From an uncultured Deefgea sp. (GTDB taxonomy: Bacteria > Pseudomonadota > Gammaproteobacteria > Burkholderiales > Chitinibacteraceae): a stretch of 64,000 bases of DNA. A program made the translations under genes and the position numbers. Of this stretch, positions 36,293 to 45,725 are shown piece after piece. How positions within the stretch are numbered: position 1 is the first letter of the stretch; the number at the start of each line of letters is the position of its first letter. The notes beneath the pieces were generated by a model. It had not been told where the DNA came from. It ran no database searches and was given only the letters and a program-made list of their open reading frames with translations. The DNA is taken from assembly GCF_947072475.1 (NCBI RefSeq), contig NZ_CAMTIA010000002.1:1-64000 (forward strand). Direction: 5' to 3'.

Positions 36293-37567
36293 ATGAAGCG
36301 TGTTGATGATTTTCGTCTGAAATTTGGTAAAGAAGAATATGTGCCGATTATGATCGGTGGCATGGGTGTGGATATCTCCACTGCCGACTTAGCACTAGAA
36401 GCTTGCCGTCTTGGCGGCATCGGGCATATCTCCGACGCGATGATTAATACCGTCACCGATCGTCGCTACAACACAAAATACGTCAAAGACAAACTCAAGC
36501 AATACAAGTTTAATGTCGCCAATAGCGACAAAGCCGTGGTGCAATTCGATTTGGAACAGCTGGCCAACGCCACCCGTTTACACGTTGAAGCCACCATGGC
36601 GCGTAAGCAAGGCAATGGCATGATCTTCATCAACTGTATGGAAAAGTTGACGATGAACGGCCCAAAAGAAACTTTACGCGTGCGTATGAATGCCGCGCTC
36701 GACGCCGGCATCGACGGCATCACCTTAGCCGCCGGTTTGCATTTGGGCTCTTTTGCGCTGATTGAAAACCATCCGCGTTTTCATACTGCCAAGCTCGGGA
36801 TTATTGTTTCATCGGTGCGGGCACTGCAGCTGTTTATCAAAAAATCAGCCCGTACCGGTCGCCTACCTGATTTTGTCGTGGTTGAAGGCCCATTAGCTGG
36901 CGGCCATTTAGGCTTTGGCATGGATTGGGCTGACTTTAAGCTAGAAGACATCGTGGCCGACGTGCTCGCTTGGGTGCAAAAAGAAGGCTACGAGAATATG
37001 CCGGTGCTGCCAGCCGGTGGTATTTTCACGGGTTCTGATGCGGTGAAATTCTTAGAAATGGGCGCGGGCGGCGTACAAGTGGCCACCCGCTTTACCGTGA
37101 CCAAAGAATGCGGTCTGCCGGACAATGTCAAACAAGAATACTTTAAAGCCGACGAAGATCTGATCGAAGTGAATCAGATTTCACCAACAGGCTACCCAAT
37201 GCGGATGTTGAAAAACACCCCCGCCATTGGTTCTGGCATTCGCCCCAATTGTGAAGCGTATGGTTACTTGCTCGATGCCAACGGCAGCTGCTCTTACATT
37301 CAGGCGTATAACAAAGTCATCGAAGAAAATCCAAACGCGAAAAAGATTTCTGAAATTCACGTTTATGAAAAAACTTGCTTATGCACGCACATGCGTAATT
37401 TTGATTGCTGGACTTGCGGCCACTACACTTACCGCCTCAAAGACACCAGTAATCAATTGGCTGACGGCCGCTATCAATTGCTCACTGCTGAGCACGTGTT
37501 TAAAGACTATCAATTTAGCACCGACAACCAAGTGGCCCTGCCCGAGTTGGATGAGTCTGCGGTCTAA
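36293..37567 (+). CDS. Nitronate monooxygenase-like flavoprotein with C-terminal cysteine cluster
   Basis: The 424-residue protein is a TIM-barrel FMN protein of the NPD/2-nitropropane dioxygenase type. It has PIMIGGMGVDIS near the N-terminus, a phosphate-binding stretch VLPAGGIFTGSDAVKFLEMGAGGVQVATRF and VVEGPLAGGHLGFG. Family members oxidise nitronates or reduce enoyl groups and quinones. Unlike a standard family member, the last 65 residues contain Cys362, Cys364, Cys372 and Cys375 (CLC...CWTC), which could bind an iron-sulfur cluster or zinc. It stands alone, divergent from bioF, with a strong terminator. The reaction is unknown. Confidence 0.85.
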   Translation: MKRVDDFRLKFGKEEYVPIMIGGMGVDISTADLALEACRLGGIGHISDAMINTVTDRRYNTKYVKDKLKQYKFNVANSDKAVVQFDLEQLANATRLHVEATMARKQGNGMIFINCMEKLTMNGPKETLRVRMNAALDAGIDGITLAAGLHLGSFALIENHPRFHTAKLGIIVSSVRALQLFIKKSARTGRLPDFVVVEGPLAGGHLGFGMDWADFKLEDIVADVLAWVQKEGYENMPVLPAGGIFTGSDAVKFLEMGAGGVQVATRFTVTKECGLPDNVKQEYFKADEDLIEVNQISPTGYPMRMLKNTPAIGSGIRPNCEAYGYLLDANGSCSYIQAYNKVIEENPNAKKISEIHVYEKTCLCTHMRNFDCWTCGHYTYRLKDTSNQLADGRYQLLTAEHVFKDYQFSTDNQVALPELDESAV

Positions 37568-37583
37568 GTTCATCGTTAGCATC

Positions 37584-37614
37584 AAAAAAAACCGCCATCA
37601 TGGCGGTTTTTTTT
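37584..37614 (+). terminator. Terminator after the flavoprotein gene
   Basis: ACCGCCA, loop TCA, TGGCGGT, flanked by A7 and T-tract. It is bidirectional with the converging dapA. Confidence 0.93.
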
Positions 37615-37651
37615 GGTTCTATCTTTGTCTGTCACGATTCATCGTTCGCGT

Positions 37652-38515
37652 TTAAGCCGCCGCCCATTGCAAATCCGCCGCCAATAACGGCGCAAGCGAG
37701 GCTAAATCCTCAGCGCACAATGGCAAACGCAATACATTACTGGCAATGCGCTGCTGATAATGCATTAACGCCTTAGTCGGAATCGGGCTTGGCGCGACAA
37801 ATAAGCTCTCTGCCGTCTCGCGCAATACCGCACCAATGGCTTCGCCTGCCAAGCCTTTAGCCACAATATCGGCCACCTGCTGCGGCCAAACATTACTCGC
37901 CACCGAGACTAAACCGGCCGCGCCCAATAAGGCATGCTCGGCAAACCACACATCGTCACCCGAGTACCAAGCAATTTGCGGAAACGCCGATTTAAGCTCA
38001 GCAAAGCGCAGTGGATTGCCGCCAGACTCTTTCACCGCCCAAAAATTCGGATGGCCAATTAAAGCAGCAATCGCCGCTTCGGCCAAAGCCACGCCCGAGC
38101 GCGATGGAATGTTATACAACATGCACGGTTTGCTCACCGCATCGAGCAAGGCTTTAAACCAGCGCTGCTGACCTTGCGCGCCGGGCTTGGCATAAATTGG
38201 CGTGACCAATAAATACGCTGACACCGGCTGCGTTTCGCAAAAAGCCAACCAATCTAATTGACTCGCCAAATCCAAACCACCCACGCCCACCATCAGCGGC
38301 GCATTCAGTTGCAAACGACAGGCATGCTCGATAATCGCTTGGCGCTCGGCCAAGCTCAGATTCGCGCCTTCGCCGGTTGAACCGAGCAAAGTAATACCAT
38401 TGCCGACTGCAGCTTGCTCGTGCAATAAGCGCGTTAACGCCGCAAAATCAACGCAGCCGTCGGCTTGCATCGGCGTAATCAGTGCGGTCCAAAGTGGGGT
38501 CTGGGTAATAGTCAT
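37652..38515 (-). CDS. dapA: 4-hydroxy-tetrahydrodipicolinate synthase
   Basis: The 287-residue TIM-barrel aldolase joins pyruvate and aspartate semialdehyde in lysine and diaminopimelate synthesis. It shows GSTGEGANLSLAER, the catalytic Tyr134 in CMLYNIPSRSGV, and the Schiff-base Lys162 in WAVKESGG. ATG 38515 has GGAG eight bases before; an upstream in-frame start would begin inside the riboswitch leader. The leader carries a lysine riboswitch, so expression should fall when lysine is plentiful. Confidence 0.94.
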   Translation of the reverse strand: MTITQTPLWTALITPMQADGCVDFAALTRLLHEQAAVGNGITLLGSTGEGANLSLAERQAIIEHACRLQLNAPLMVGVGGLDLASQLDWLAFCETQPVSAYLLVTPIYAKPGAQGQQRWFKALLDAVSKPCMLYNIPSRSGVALAEAAIAALIGHPNFWAVKESGGNPLRFAELKSAFPQIAWYSGDDVWFAEHALLGAAGLVSVASNVWPQQVADIVAKGLAGEAIGAVLRETAESLFVAPSPIPTKALMHYQQRIASNVLRLPLCAEDLASLAPLLAADLQWAAA

Positions 38516-38599
38516 GGTGATCTCCAATAAAAGACGCTTGGAGAGAGGAAAAGTGCGGCAATGATGCGCTGGCAACACGCCAGCTGACAATGAAATCAT

Positions 38600-38820
38600 C
38601 ACCAAGAGCACTCCAGTAATCGATGATTACTGACAGTTCAGAGGATTCAGCCGCTGTAACCAGCAATTGGAGATTCAAGGCCCCAATCACTTCGGCCTTG
38701 CTCCCCCTAATACCACCGATGGTGCAGCGTGGTTCAATTGGGGTAAGCCAACTGCGCTAGCGCACACAGAGCTTGATCTCTGCGGTAGTACGACCTGGGC
38801 AAGGCGCCTCTCTTGTCGTT
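38600..38820 (-). ncRNA. Lysine riboswitch (L box) controlling dapA
   Basis: On the minus strand the dapA leader follows the L-box consensus in order: ACAAGAGAGGCGCC (P1 and the first core), TTGCCCAGGTCG, the GTGCGCTAGCGCA region, GGGGGAGCAAGGCCGAAGTGA, TGCTGGTTACAGCGGCTGAA, CCTCTGAACTGTCAGTAATC, and closing GGAGTGCTCTTGG, whose CTCTTG pairs with CAAGAG of P1. GCCGAAGTGATTG is at 38684-38696 and ACAGCGGCTGAATCC at 38643-38657. Between aptamer and gene, TCTCC (38540-38544) can pair with the GGAGA ribosome-binding site (38521-38525), suggesting translational control; this last point is inference. Confidence 0.9.
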
Positions 38821-38916
38821 CAAGAGCGTCTATTGCAACTCAAGCCAGTCTGATTGTCAACTACCTGACAGGCATCACAGTCGCATTTTTAAGCTCAATC
38901 AGCAATACTTCAGCCT

Positions 38917-39897
38917 ATGAGCTCATTTTCGCCACTACCGCATGCAGTTCGGGCTGATTTATTCAGCCAATTGGCCGTGCTCGAGCGCGCCGGCTTACCG
39001 ACGGAGCATGCTTTAACCAGCCTAAATCTAGCGCCGCGCTATCTGCCGCAGTTAGCCGCGATGCGTAAAGCCTTGGCGCGTGGCAAAACCATTGCCCAAG
39101 CGGGCGTGCAGGCAGGACTATTTAATCCACTGGACGCGGCACTCATCGCGGCGTCTTGCCATGCCGGCAGCCCTGCCCTGCTCTATAGCCGTCTAGCCGA
39201 GCAATCGGCACTCATCGCCCGTTTAACCCAACAAGTTCGCGCCAAATTAGCGATGCCCGCCCTCACCCTATTGCTGGCGCTACTGATTAATCCACTACCC
39301 GCATTGATAATGGGGTCGCTCAGTTTATCCGGCTATGCTCTGGGGGTTATTACGCCGCTGCTCTTGATTTACTTGATGTATCGGCTTGGAAGATTGGTAC
39401 TGCAATCGTTTGAGTGCAATACCTCAGCAACGCTGGTAAAAGCCCTGCTGCAAACACCGCTATTGGGCGCTTGGTATTTACGCAGCAAGCAACATGATTT
39501 TATCGCCAGTTTGGCGCTACTGCTGCACGCTGGCGTGTCGATGTTTGAAGCCATTCCCATTGCACAATCGACGTTGAACTGCGCGTATTTGCAACAGCAA
39601 ACTCAGCCATTATTACGGCAATTAAAGCGCGGCCAAACGCTCACCGCGGCTTTCAGCGCCGTGCCATGGTTGGCCGATCCACGGTTGGTCGCGATGGTAG
39701 AAACAGGCGAAGCCAGCGGCACACTGCCCGACATGCTGCAACGCGTTGCCAATCAACAGAGTGCCGATCTAGCCCACAGCGCCACGCAATTGGCGGCATG
39801 GCTGCCGCGCCTCATTTATGTGCTGATCGCCGGCTGGATAGCGTGGGGCATTTTGACCAGCGGCGCCATGCTGCCGCAAGTACCAGCTGATTTATAA
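38917..39897 (+). CDS. Orphan type II secretion/type IV pilus F-family membrane protein (GspF/PilC-like)
   Basis: The 326-residue protein has two T2SSF domains (about residues 14-130 and 195-315), each a helical bundle with FxxLAxLLxAGxxxxxAL-type sequence (FSQLAVLERAGLPTEHAL, FIASLALLLHAGVSMFEAI). Hydrophobic segments lie between and at the end. It lacks about 70 N-terminal residues compared with typical PilC/GspF (about 400 residues). No ATPase or pseudopilin gene is adjacent. It may serve a small pilus-like or secretion machine whose other parts are elsewhere, or it may be a divergent paralogue. It is divergent from dapA. Confidence 0.8.
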   Translation: MSSFSPLPHAVRADLFSQLAVLERAGLPTEHALTSLNLAPRYLPQLAAMRKALARGKTIAQAGVQAGLFNPLDAALIAASCHAGSPALLYSRLAEQSALIARLTQQVRAKLAMPALTLLLALLINPLPALIMGSLSLSGYALGVITPLLLIYLMYRLGRLVLQSFECNTSATLVKALLQTPLLGAWYLRSKQHDFIASLALLLHAGVSMFEAIPIAQSTLNCAYLQQQTQPLLRQLKRGQTLTAAFSAVPWLADPRLVAMVETGEASGTLPDMLQRVANQQSADLAHSATQLAAWLPRLIYVLIAGWIAWGILTSGAMLPQVPADL

Positions 39898-39980
39898 AGA
39901 CGATGACTGCAATTTTTCAGATTAAGGCTTAATGGCGCGCGCATCGAGCTGCGACTTAACGCTATCCGCAAACGCCAACG

Positions 39981-40295
39981 CTAAAGTAAACGCAAGGCGT
40001 AATACACGGCCATACCCAGCACAATCCCCAACATGAGTTTTTTGCTGCGCCACACGATCAAACCGGTGGCAATACATCCGCCCAATTGCGGGCTGAATGC
40101 TTGCCAATGTCCTTGGGGCATAAAAATTTCTGGGGTAATAATCGCCGTTAATACCGCCACCGGCACATAGCTTGCCGCTTGGCGTAGCACCGGCGGAAAG
40201 CGCTCGCCCACACCGGGTAGAAAAAAAGACACCCGCAAACCATAAGTGACCAAGGCCATGCCAAGCAGCAAACCGATTGTAGTAAGTATATCCAT
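39981..40295 (-). CDS. azlD: AzlD-like branched-chain amino acid exporter subunit
   Basis: The 104-residue membrane protein has three or four helices and matches AzlD in size and in TYGLRVSFFLPG (the family's RxxPF-like segment). It partners AzlC to export branched-chain amino acids or analogues. Its ATG overlaps the azlC stop (TGATG), so the two are coupled. The pair is usually called AzlCD or YgaZH. Confidence 0.86.
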   Translation of the reverse strand: MDILTTIGLLLGMALVTYGLRVSFFLPGVGERFPPVLRQAASYVPVAVLTAIITPEIFMPQGHWQAFSPQLGGCIATGLIVWRSKKLMLGIVLGMAVYYALRLL

Positions 40296-40978
40296 CAAGC
40301 CTTTTCCTTAAATCGCATTGCCGCCCATACCCCAAGCAATACTGCCAATAGCAGGCCTAATTTATACGGCAAACCATGCGCCAATAGCGCCGTAGTCCCA
40401 GCCACTACCGCGCACAGCACTTGTGCGCGCGACACCAGCATTGGCACCACAATGCCGGTAAAGGTCGCCACCATCGCAAACTCAAGCCCCCAATATTGCA
40501 ACTGCGCAATGTTGTTGCCCAACACAATGCCGATACCGGTAAATACAACCCACGTGCTGAAATTGACCAAACCTGAGCCCAACATCACCGAATCCAGTGG
40601 CAGCATTTTGCGGCTGGCCGCGCTTTGCACCACGGCAAAAGTTTCGTCAGTTAAGAAAAAAGCCAAGCCCGCGCGCCGCCAAAATGGCAGATGGGCAAAT
40701 GGCAGTTGCAAGGTGGCGCTATACAGCGCATGGCGCAAATTGATAATCAGCGTGGTAAAAATAATCACCGGCAGCGCTGCGCCGACAGCCAGTAAGCTCA
40801 GCGCTAAAAACTGGCTAGATCCGGCGTAAACCAATACCGACATCGCCATGGTTGCCCATGGCGATAAACCCGCTGGCCCCGCCAAGGTACCAAAAATCAG
40901 GCCAAACGGGGCCACGCCCATTTGCAAAGGCAAGGTATCGAGCACGCCGATTTTGAAAGCTTGTTTTGAATTTTGCAT
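40295..40978 (-). CDS. azlC: AzlC-family branched-chain amino acid exporter
   Basis: The 227-residue membrane protein has about six to eight helices and the AzlC signatures DTLPLQMGVAPFGLIFGTLA and VYAGSSQFLAL, plus NLRHALYSATL and FFLTDETFAVV. It probably exports branched-chain amino acids together with AzlD. ATG 40978 (MQNSKQAFKIG) gives the family length. Longer in-frame starts reach 41161 but overlap the divergent ubiC; no ribosome-binding site is decisive. Confidence 0.9.
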   Translation of the reverse strand: MQNSKQAFKIGVLDTLPLQMGVAPFGLIFGTLAGPAGLSPWATMAMSVLVYAGSSQFLALSLLAVGAALPVIIFTTLIINLRHALYSATLQLPFAHLPFWRRAGLAFFLTDETFAVVQSAASRKMLPLDSVMLGSGLVNFSTWVVFTGIGIVLGNNIAQLQYWGLEFAMVATFTGIVVPMLVSRAQVLCAVVAGTTALLAHGLPYKLGLLLAVLLGVWAAMRFKEKA

Positions 40979-41135
40979 CGCAACATCATAGGGTAACTCA
41001 ATATTACTGACAATATTCATCAGCAAAAACCAAGCTAAAAAACAGCGCTTTAGCCGCAAACGCGATGCCGGCGCGGCAAGCGCACTGGGCTTTTGTGGCA
41101 TAATCGCCCAGATTCGATGAACAAACCCCAACCCT

Positions 41136-41684
41136 ATGCCGCATACCGCTTTTTGGCACACGCCCTTGGCCTTAGCGCCGTGGTCGTTGCGACCTTGGTT
41201 GAGCGAACGTGGCTCATTAACTCAACGCTTAATCGCGCATTTTCCGCAATTAAACGTGCGCGTTTTACAACAAGGTTTTCGCCGCCCTCACCCAGATGAA
41301 ACGCAAATTTTGCAGCTACCGCGCGCTAGCCACGTCGCGACGCGCGAAGTCTTGCTCTGCAGCCAAGACCGCCCCTTGGTGTTCGCTCACAGCATTACCT
41401 GCCGCGACAATTTGCACGCGGGCTTGCATTTATTTGAGCGCTCCGGCAGCCGCCCTTTAGGCGCGCTATTGTTTGCCGATCCGTGCATTCGTCGCTCGGC
41501 CCTGGCGTGGTGTCAGCTCAGCCCGCGCCATCCTTTATGGCAAAAAGCCCAAGCCGCCGTCGGCGGGCAAGCCGCAACTTTATGGGCGCGGCGCTCGGTG
41601 TTTTATTCTGGCGCGGCGCAGCTATTGGTCACCGAAGTTTTTTTAAGCGATTTTCTTTTGCCTTCACCTTGCGAACCCATTTAA
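41136..41684 (+). CDS. ubiC: Chorismate pyruvate-lyase UbiC
   Basis: The 182-residue protein resembles UbiC in length and motifs: [13 protein letters not shown] near the N-terminus, [19 protein letters not shown] in the core and [18 protein letters not shown] at the end. UbiC splits chorismate into 4-hydroxybenzoate and pyruvate, the first committed step in ubiquinone synthesis. Its stop overlaps the ubiA start by one base. A TGGCATAAT extended -10-like box (about 41096-41104) lies just upstream. Confidence 0.9.
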   Translation: MPHTAFWHTPLALAPWSLRPWLSERGSLTQRLIAHFPQLNVRVLQQGFRRPHPDETQILQLPRASHVATREVLLCSQDRPLVFAHSITCRDNLHAGLHLFERSGSRPLGALLFADPCIRRSALAWCQLSPRHPLWQKAQAAVGGQAATLWARRSVFYSGAAQLLVTEVFLSDFLLPSPCEPI

Positions 41685-42568
41685 TGCCAACGCCCTATTT
41701 CAAACCGCAGCGCTGGTCGGCGTATATTCGTTTAGCCCGTATGGATAAGCCCATCGGCACTTTATTACTGCTCTGGCCTACACTTTGGGGCTTATGGATC
41801 GCCGCGCAAGGTCGGCCCGATTGGTCTTTATTATTGATTTTTTGCCTTGGCACTTGGCTAATGCGCTCTAGTGGCTGCGTGATGAATGATTGGGCTGATC
41901 GTGATTTTGATGGCCATGTTGAACGCACCCAAAATCGGCCTTTAGCCACTGGAGAAATCAAGCCCAAAGCCGCGCTGTATTTTGCCGCTGGCCTGGCTTT
42001 ACTGGCCTTATTGGTGGCACTGCCGCTGAACCACTTGGCTTTATTACTCACTATTCCAGCGGTTTTTTTGGCCGGATCTTACCCCTTTACCAAGCGCTTT
42101 TTAGCCATACCGCAAGCGTATTTAGGCATTGCGTTTAGTTTTGGCATTCCAATGGCGTTTGCCGCGCAAACGGGCAGCGTGCCCTTGATCGCTTGGGCGC
42201 TGGTCGCCGCCAATCTACTTTGGACTGTGGCTTACGATACCGAATACGCCATGGTCGATAAGCCGGATGATCTCAAAATCGGCATCAAAACCTCGGCCAT
42301 TACCTTTGGCCGCTTTGACGTGGCCGCGGTGATGCTGTGCTTTGGCGCATTTATTCTGTGCATGCTGGGTATTGGCTATGCCACTGGCCGTGGGGTGATT
42401 TATTTTGCCGGTTTAGCCGTGGTGATGCTGGCCGTTATTGATCAATATCGGCGGATTCGTGGTCGACAGCGCGACGCCTGCTTTGCGGCTTTTTTAGCCA
42501 ATAATCGCATCGGTGCGCTGATTTTTGCCGCCTTAGTACTCGATTACGCTTGGCCGATTCCATTATGA
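41684..42568 (+). CDS. ubiA: 4-hydroxybenzoate octaprenyltransferase UbiA
   Basis: The 294-residue membrane enzyme attaches the polyprenyl tail to 4-hydroxybenzoate, the product of UbiC. It has eight or nine helices and both prenyl-diphosphate motifs: [21 protein letters not shown] (NDxxDRDxD) and [21 protein letters not shown] (second Asp-rich motif). The ATG shares the A of the ubiC stop (TAATG). An in-frame extension to 41483 is a by-product of overlap with ubiC. The next gene overlaps by four bases. Confidence 0.95.
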   Translation: MPTPYFKPQRWSAYIRLARMDKPIGTLLLLWPTLWGLWIAAQGRPDWSLLLIFCLGTWLMRSSGCVMNDWADRDFDGHVERTQNRPLATGEIKPKAALYFAAGLALLALLVALPLNHLALLLTIPAVFLAGSYPFTKRFLAIPQAYLGIAFSFGIPMAFAAQTGSVPLIAWALVAANLLWTVAYDTEYAMVDKPDDLKIGIKTSAITFGRFDVAAVMLCFGAFILCMLGIGYATGRGVIYFAGLAVVMLAVIDQYRRIRGRQRDACFAAFLANNRIGALIFAALVLDYAWPIPL

Positions 42569-43392
42569 AAATCCCCCCGCTCACCACAATAGAGCAAGGC
42601 GGTTTAATGCGGCGGATTTCAGATTTAGAATCGGGCTCGGCGCGGCAATGGTATTGGTTAGAAATCGCGCAAAATTACCCGCACGATGCAGCCAGCAATA
42701 AAGAAAAAATCTTAGGTATTGCCCTACAGGTTTTTGGCATTAATGCCTGCCAAGCCATACTGCAAAGATTCGGTCTAACAGGCTTGGCGCTCTACCAAGC
42801 CGCCAGCGATGCTTTTTGGCGCTTGCTGCAACATAAAACCAATGACGCGATCTTAATTATTGGCGGGGTATTGGCCCTGCTCATCGGCTTTAATCGGCTC
42901 CCTGCCAGCCAGCAATTGGCCGCGTGGTGCTTGGCCATCGGCGGCGCAACTTGGCAAATCATTCGCATTTTTCGCAGCCCAGCACCCGCGCCAAGCAGCG
43001 AAGCACTCGGCGCGGAAGACAGCTTAGGTTTGCAAGGCCTACTCATCACCGCGGGCGTCACGCCGGCGGTATCGAGCACTTTAATCAAAGGGTTGATTCA
43101 AGCGCCACACCAATTTTTAGCGCCGTTGCTGGTCAACCTGCCCGATCTCGCTCCAGCAACTGAGCCCAGCCGCGCGCAACAATACGCTTGCAGTGCGCTA
43201 CCGTGGCTCGTCATCGGTACGAGCAGTAGCGCCATCATCGGCGCATTGCCGCCGATTTGGGGCGGCATCTGTGTGTTATTGCTGCTACTGATTGTGGCGT
43301 GGTGCCTGCACCGCGCAGTGAAACCTCTGGCTTTATTGGCTTTGAGCTGGCTCAGTTGCGGCCTATTGGCGCAACTCACCCACTGGATTTAA
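42565..43392 (+). CDS. Membrane protein of unknown function in the ubiCA operon
   Basis: The 275-residue protein begins ATG 42565, overlapping the ubiA stop as ATGA. The first 80 residues are soluble and contain [32 protein letters not shown]. Helices follow at about 89-106, 113-130, and 205-260 (three hydrophobic stretches, with [23 protein letters not shown]). There are no catalytic motifs I know. Tight coupling to ubiA suggests a link with membrane or ubiquinone functions, but this is only context. Confidence 0.7.
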   Translation: MKIPPLTTIEQGGLMRRISDLESGSARQWYWLEIAQNYPHDAASNKEKILGIALQVFGINACQAILQRFGLTGLALYQAASDAFWRLLQHKTNDAILIIGGVLALLIGFNRLPASQQLAAWCLAIGGATWQIIRIFRSPAPAPSSEALGAEDSLGLQGLLITAGVTPAVSSTLIKGLIQAPHQFLAPLLVNLPDLAPATEPSRAQQYACSALPWLVIGTSSSAIIGALPPIWGGICVLLLLLIVAWCLHRAVKPLALLALSWLSCGLLAQLTHWI

Positions 43393-43394
43393 GC

Positions 43395-44042
43395 ATGTCA
43401 AATTCACCGATTTTGTATTCATTTCGCCGCTGCCCCTACGCAATGCGCGCCCGCTGGGCGATTTGGCATTGCCAACTCAGCGTTGAAATCCGTGAAGTGG
43501 TATTGCGCGATAAACCAACTGCACTATGGGCGGTATCGCCCAAAGGCACGGTGCCGGCGCTCTGTCTGCCGGATGGCCAAGTCATGACCGAGAGCTTAGA
43601 GATTATGCTGTGGGCGCTGGGCCAAGATCATACTTGGCATCCCAGCGACTTGGCGGCTAAGCAAATGGCTTTAATCTTGCAGCACGATACTAAGTTTAAG
43701 CCCCTGCTCGATGCCTATAAATACCCCGAGCGGCATCTGGCACTCAGCCACCAGCAGCATCAAGAAAATGCGATGTATTGGCTGGAAACCAATATCTGCA
43801 ATAGGCTAGCAGCACATACCTATTTGATCGACGCCGAATTTCGCCTAAGCGACGCCGCCATTGCGCCGTTTATTCGGCAATTTGCTGCGGTGGATCGGGC
43901 TTGGTTTGTAGAGCACGCCAATCCACTACTGCAGCAGTGGCTAGCACGTGTATTGCAGGATGATTTTTTTGCCGCTGGGATGCAAAAATATCCGCGCTGG
44001 CAAGCGGGTGATGCCCCACGCTATTTTCCTGCGAAGCAATAG
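43395..44042 (+). CDS. Glutathione S-transferase family protein
   Basis: The 215-residue protein starts two bases after the previous stop. The N-terminal thioredoxin-like domain has SFRRCPYAMRARWAI with a CPYA site, VSPKGTVPALCLPDGQVMTESLEIM with the GSH-binding cis-proline and Glu-Ser pair, followed by an all-helical C-terminal domain. The CPYA cysteine resembles glutaredoxin-like or omega-class GSTs, favouring reductase or deglutathionylation activity. The substrate is unknown. It is the last gene of the ubiC-ubiA-orphan-GST operon. Confidence 0.88.
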   Translation: MSNSPILYSFRRCPYAMRARWAIWHCQLSVEIREVVLRDKPTALWAVSPKGTVPALCLPDGQVMTESLEIMLWALGQDHTWHPSDLAAKQMALILQHDTKFKPLLDAYKYPERHLALSHQQHQENAMYWLETNICNRLAAHTYLIDAEFRLSDAAIAPFIRQFAAVDRAWFVEHANPLLQQWLARVLQDDFFAAGMQKYPRWQAGDAPRYFPAKQ

Positions 44043-44186
44043 ACGCGGTGCTGTTTGTTTGGCGGATTGCGTTTATGTGGATTTTAGCCAAAAGCAATGT
44101 AAAAAACGCGCCGCAGCGTCATGCTACGCACAACTTTTTCGCGTCGTGTCGGGCCCAAAATCGCTCAAGCGGGCTAAGCGCTACGC

Positions 44187-45725
44187 TTATTTCGGCCATC
44201 CCAAGTATTGATTTTTATTCATTTCTGGTTGGGCAATATACGCCGTTGGATCGGTAGTCGCAGCACCAGCGGCACCGAGCGCAGCCCCCGCCGCCACAGA
44301 GCGATTGAGCGCAATCGGCGGCTTACACGAATTGGGGTTGCTGCGCCGAAATAAAGCCGCAGCCAGCAGGCCTTCGTTTATATCGCCCAAAGGCCGGCTA
44401 AAATCATCATTGGCGGTGCATTGCGGCGCAAAACCAGCGGTAAAATCACCAAACCCTTTGGCATTACTGCCGGTAAATTCAATCGGAAAATAAGAAATCC
44501 CGCAATTGGATTGGCCAATAAAACCATAGGGCTTGCCGCAGGTGGTTTTACCAATGATTTGCACATCAACGTCAATCCCGCGCAAACCATTAATAATTGC
44601 TTCACTGGCTGAACAGGTGTTTTCTGTGGCTAAAATAAACACCTGCTTTAAATTCAAATTAGGCAATAACTGCCCCGCCATTCCCGATTGCGATGATTGC
44701 GCCGTGGCATAAAAAGGGATGGCATTGACTGCCGTTTGCGCGGGGCGTTGATCACTAAATTGCAAACGATCAAACACCCGATTTTGAATTTGATTCGGCC
44801 CGGCAATCATATACGCCAATTCACTGGCAATATATAAATAACCGCCGCTGTTATAGCGTAAATCTAAAATTAATGATTGAACATTATTGTTTTTAAATAA
44901 ATTAATCGCATCAATTAATGGTTTTTCAGCGCTGCTGATATGCGAATTAAACACCAAATACCCCACTGGCCCACTGGCGGTATTGATAATCTGTGCCGGT
45001 AATACCGGCATGGTTTTGGTGCTATCGGCCACAACATTCAAACTCAATACACTCGCACCGCGCTGAAACACCATCGTGTGTGCGCTCGCCGCTTTGGGAT
45101 ACAGCGCAGCATTCACCGCCGCTTGATTACTGGCCGTACCGTCAGCAGGTAGGCCATCAATGGTTTTTAATTGATCCCCACGTAACACGCCCACTAGCGC
45201 CGCTTGCGAACCGGGTGACACATACGCCACCGTCATTTGCCACGGCGCGCTGCTGCGACTGTAATGCCATTCAATGCCATAATTTAAAACGGCACCGCTT
45301 TCTAAAAAACTCAGCCAATCGCGCGTTAAGGCCGTAAAACTAAATTGATCTTTTTTTACCCCTGCAGCGGTTAAATAAGGCGATTTTAATGCCTCAAAAT
45401 AAGTATCCAGCGATAAATACGGATTAGATTCCTGACTAAACTGCGCCAAAGCCGGATTAACATTCGGTATTTCTGAATACCATAAATATTTCTCCTGCAT
45501 ATTGGCTTTTAACCATGCTTTTTCGTCATTCAAAGTACCGGTGGTGCTAAACGCGGTATCGTCAAACCGATAGGGATTATTAGGAGAGCATTTTTGCGCA
45601 ATTGCCGTACCCGGAGTGGGCGTTGGGCTCGGTGTAGTCGATGTTGAACCACCACCGCCACCGCCGCCACAAGCAGTGAGCAAGAAAACCAGCCCGCAAG
45701 GCACAAACCCACTATTAAATTTCAT
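44187..45725 (-). CDS. S41 family peptidase, lipoprotein (paralogue A)
   Basis: The 512-residue protein has a lipoprotein signal with lipobox LLTAC (Cys19) and a Gly-rich then Thr/Pro-rich linker. A PDZ-like domain follows (YVSPGSQAALVGVLRGDQLKTIDG), then the tail-specific protease core with LILDLRYNSGGYLYIASELAYMIAG and the nucleophile region NTCSASEAIINGLRGID. GKTTCGKPYG probably holds the general-base lysine. Conserved cysteine pairs (KCSPNN, TCSAS, TTCGK, SNCG, QCTAND) suggest disulfides outside the cytoplasm. It is a close tandem relative of the gene at 45932-47467. The target proteins are unknown. Confidence 0.9.
   Translation of the reverse strand: MKFNSGFVPCGLVFLLTACGGGGGGGSTSTTPSPTPTPGTAIAQKCSPNNPYRFDDTAFSTTGTLNDEKAWLKANMQEKYLWYSEIPNVNPALAQFSQESNPYLSLDTYFEALKSPYLTAAGVKKDQFSFTALTRDWLSFLESGAVLNYGIEWHYSRSSAPWQMTVAYVSPGSQAALVGVLRGDQLKTIDGLPADGTASNQAAVNAALYPKAASAHTMVFQRGASVLSLNVVADSTKTMPVLPAQIINTASGPVGYLVFNSHISSAEKPLIDAINLFKNNNVQSLILDLRYNSGGYLYIASELAYMIAGPNQIQNRVFDRLQFSDQRPAQTAVNAIPFYATAQSSQSGMAGQLLPNLNLKQVFILATENTCSASEAIINGLRGIDVDVQIIGKTTCGKPYGFIGQSNCGISYFPIEFTGSNAKGFGDFTAGFAPQCTANDDFSRPLGDINEGLLAAALFRRSNPNSCKPPIALNRSVAAGAALGAAGAATTDPTAYIAQPEMNKNQYLGWPK

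Noticed and set aside
38516..38611. Upstream in-frame extension of dapA
   Set aside because: This stretch is the riboswitch leader; DapA homology and the ribosome-binding site support 38515.
41483..41683. Upstream in-frame extension of ubiA inside ubiC
   Set aside because: It overlaps a conserved ubiC gene, and UbiA homology starts at [11 protein letters not shown] (41684).
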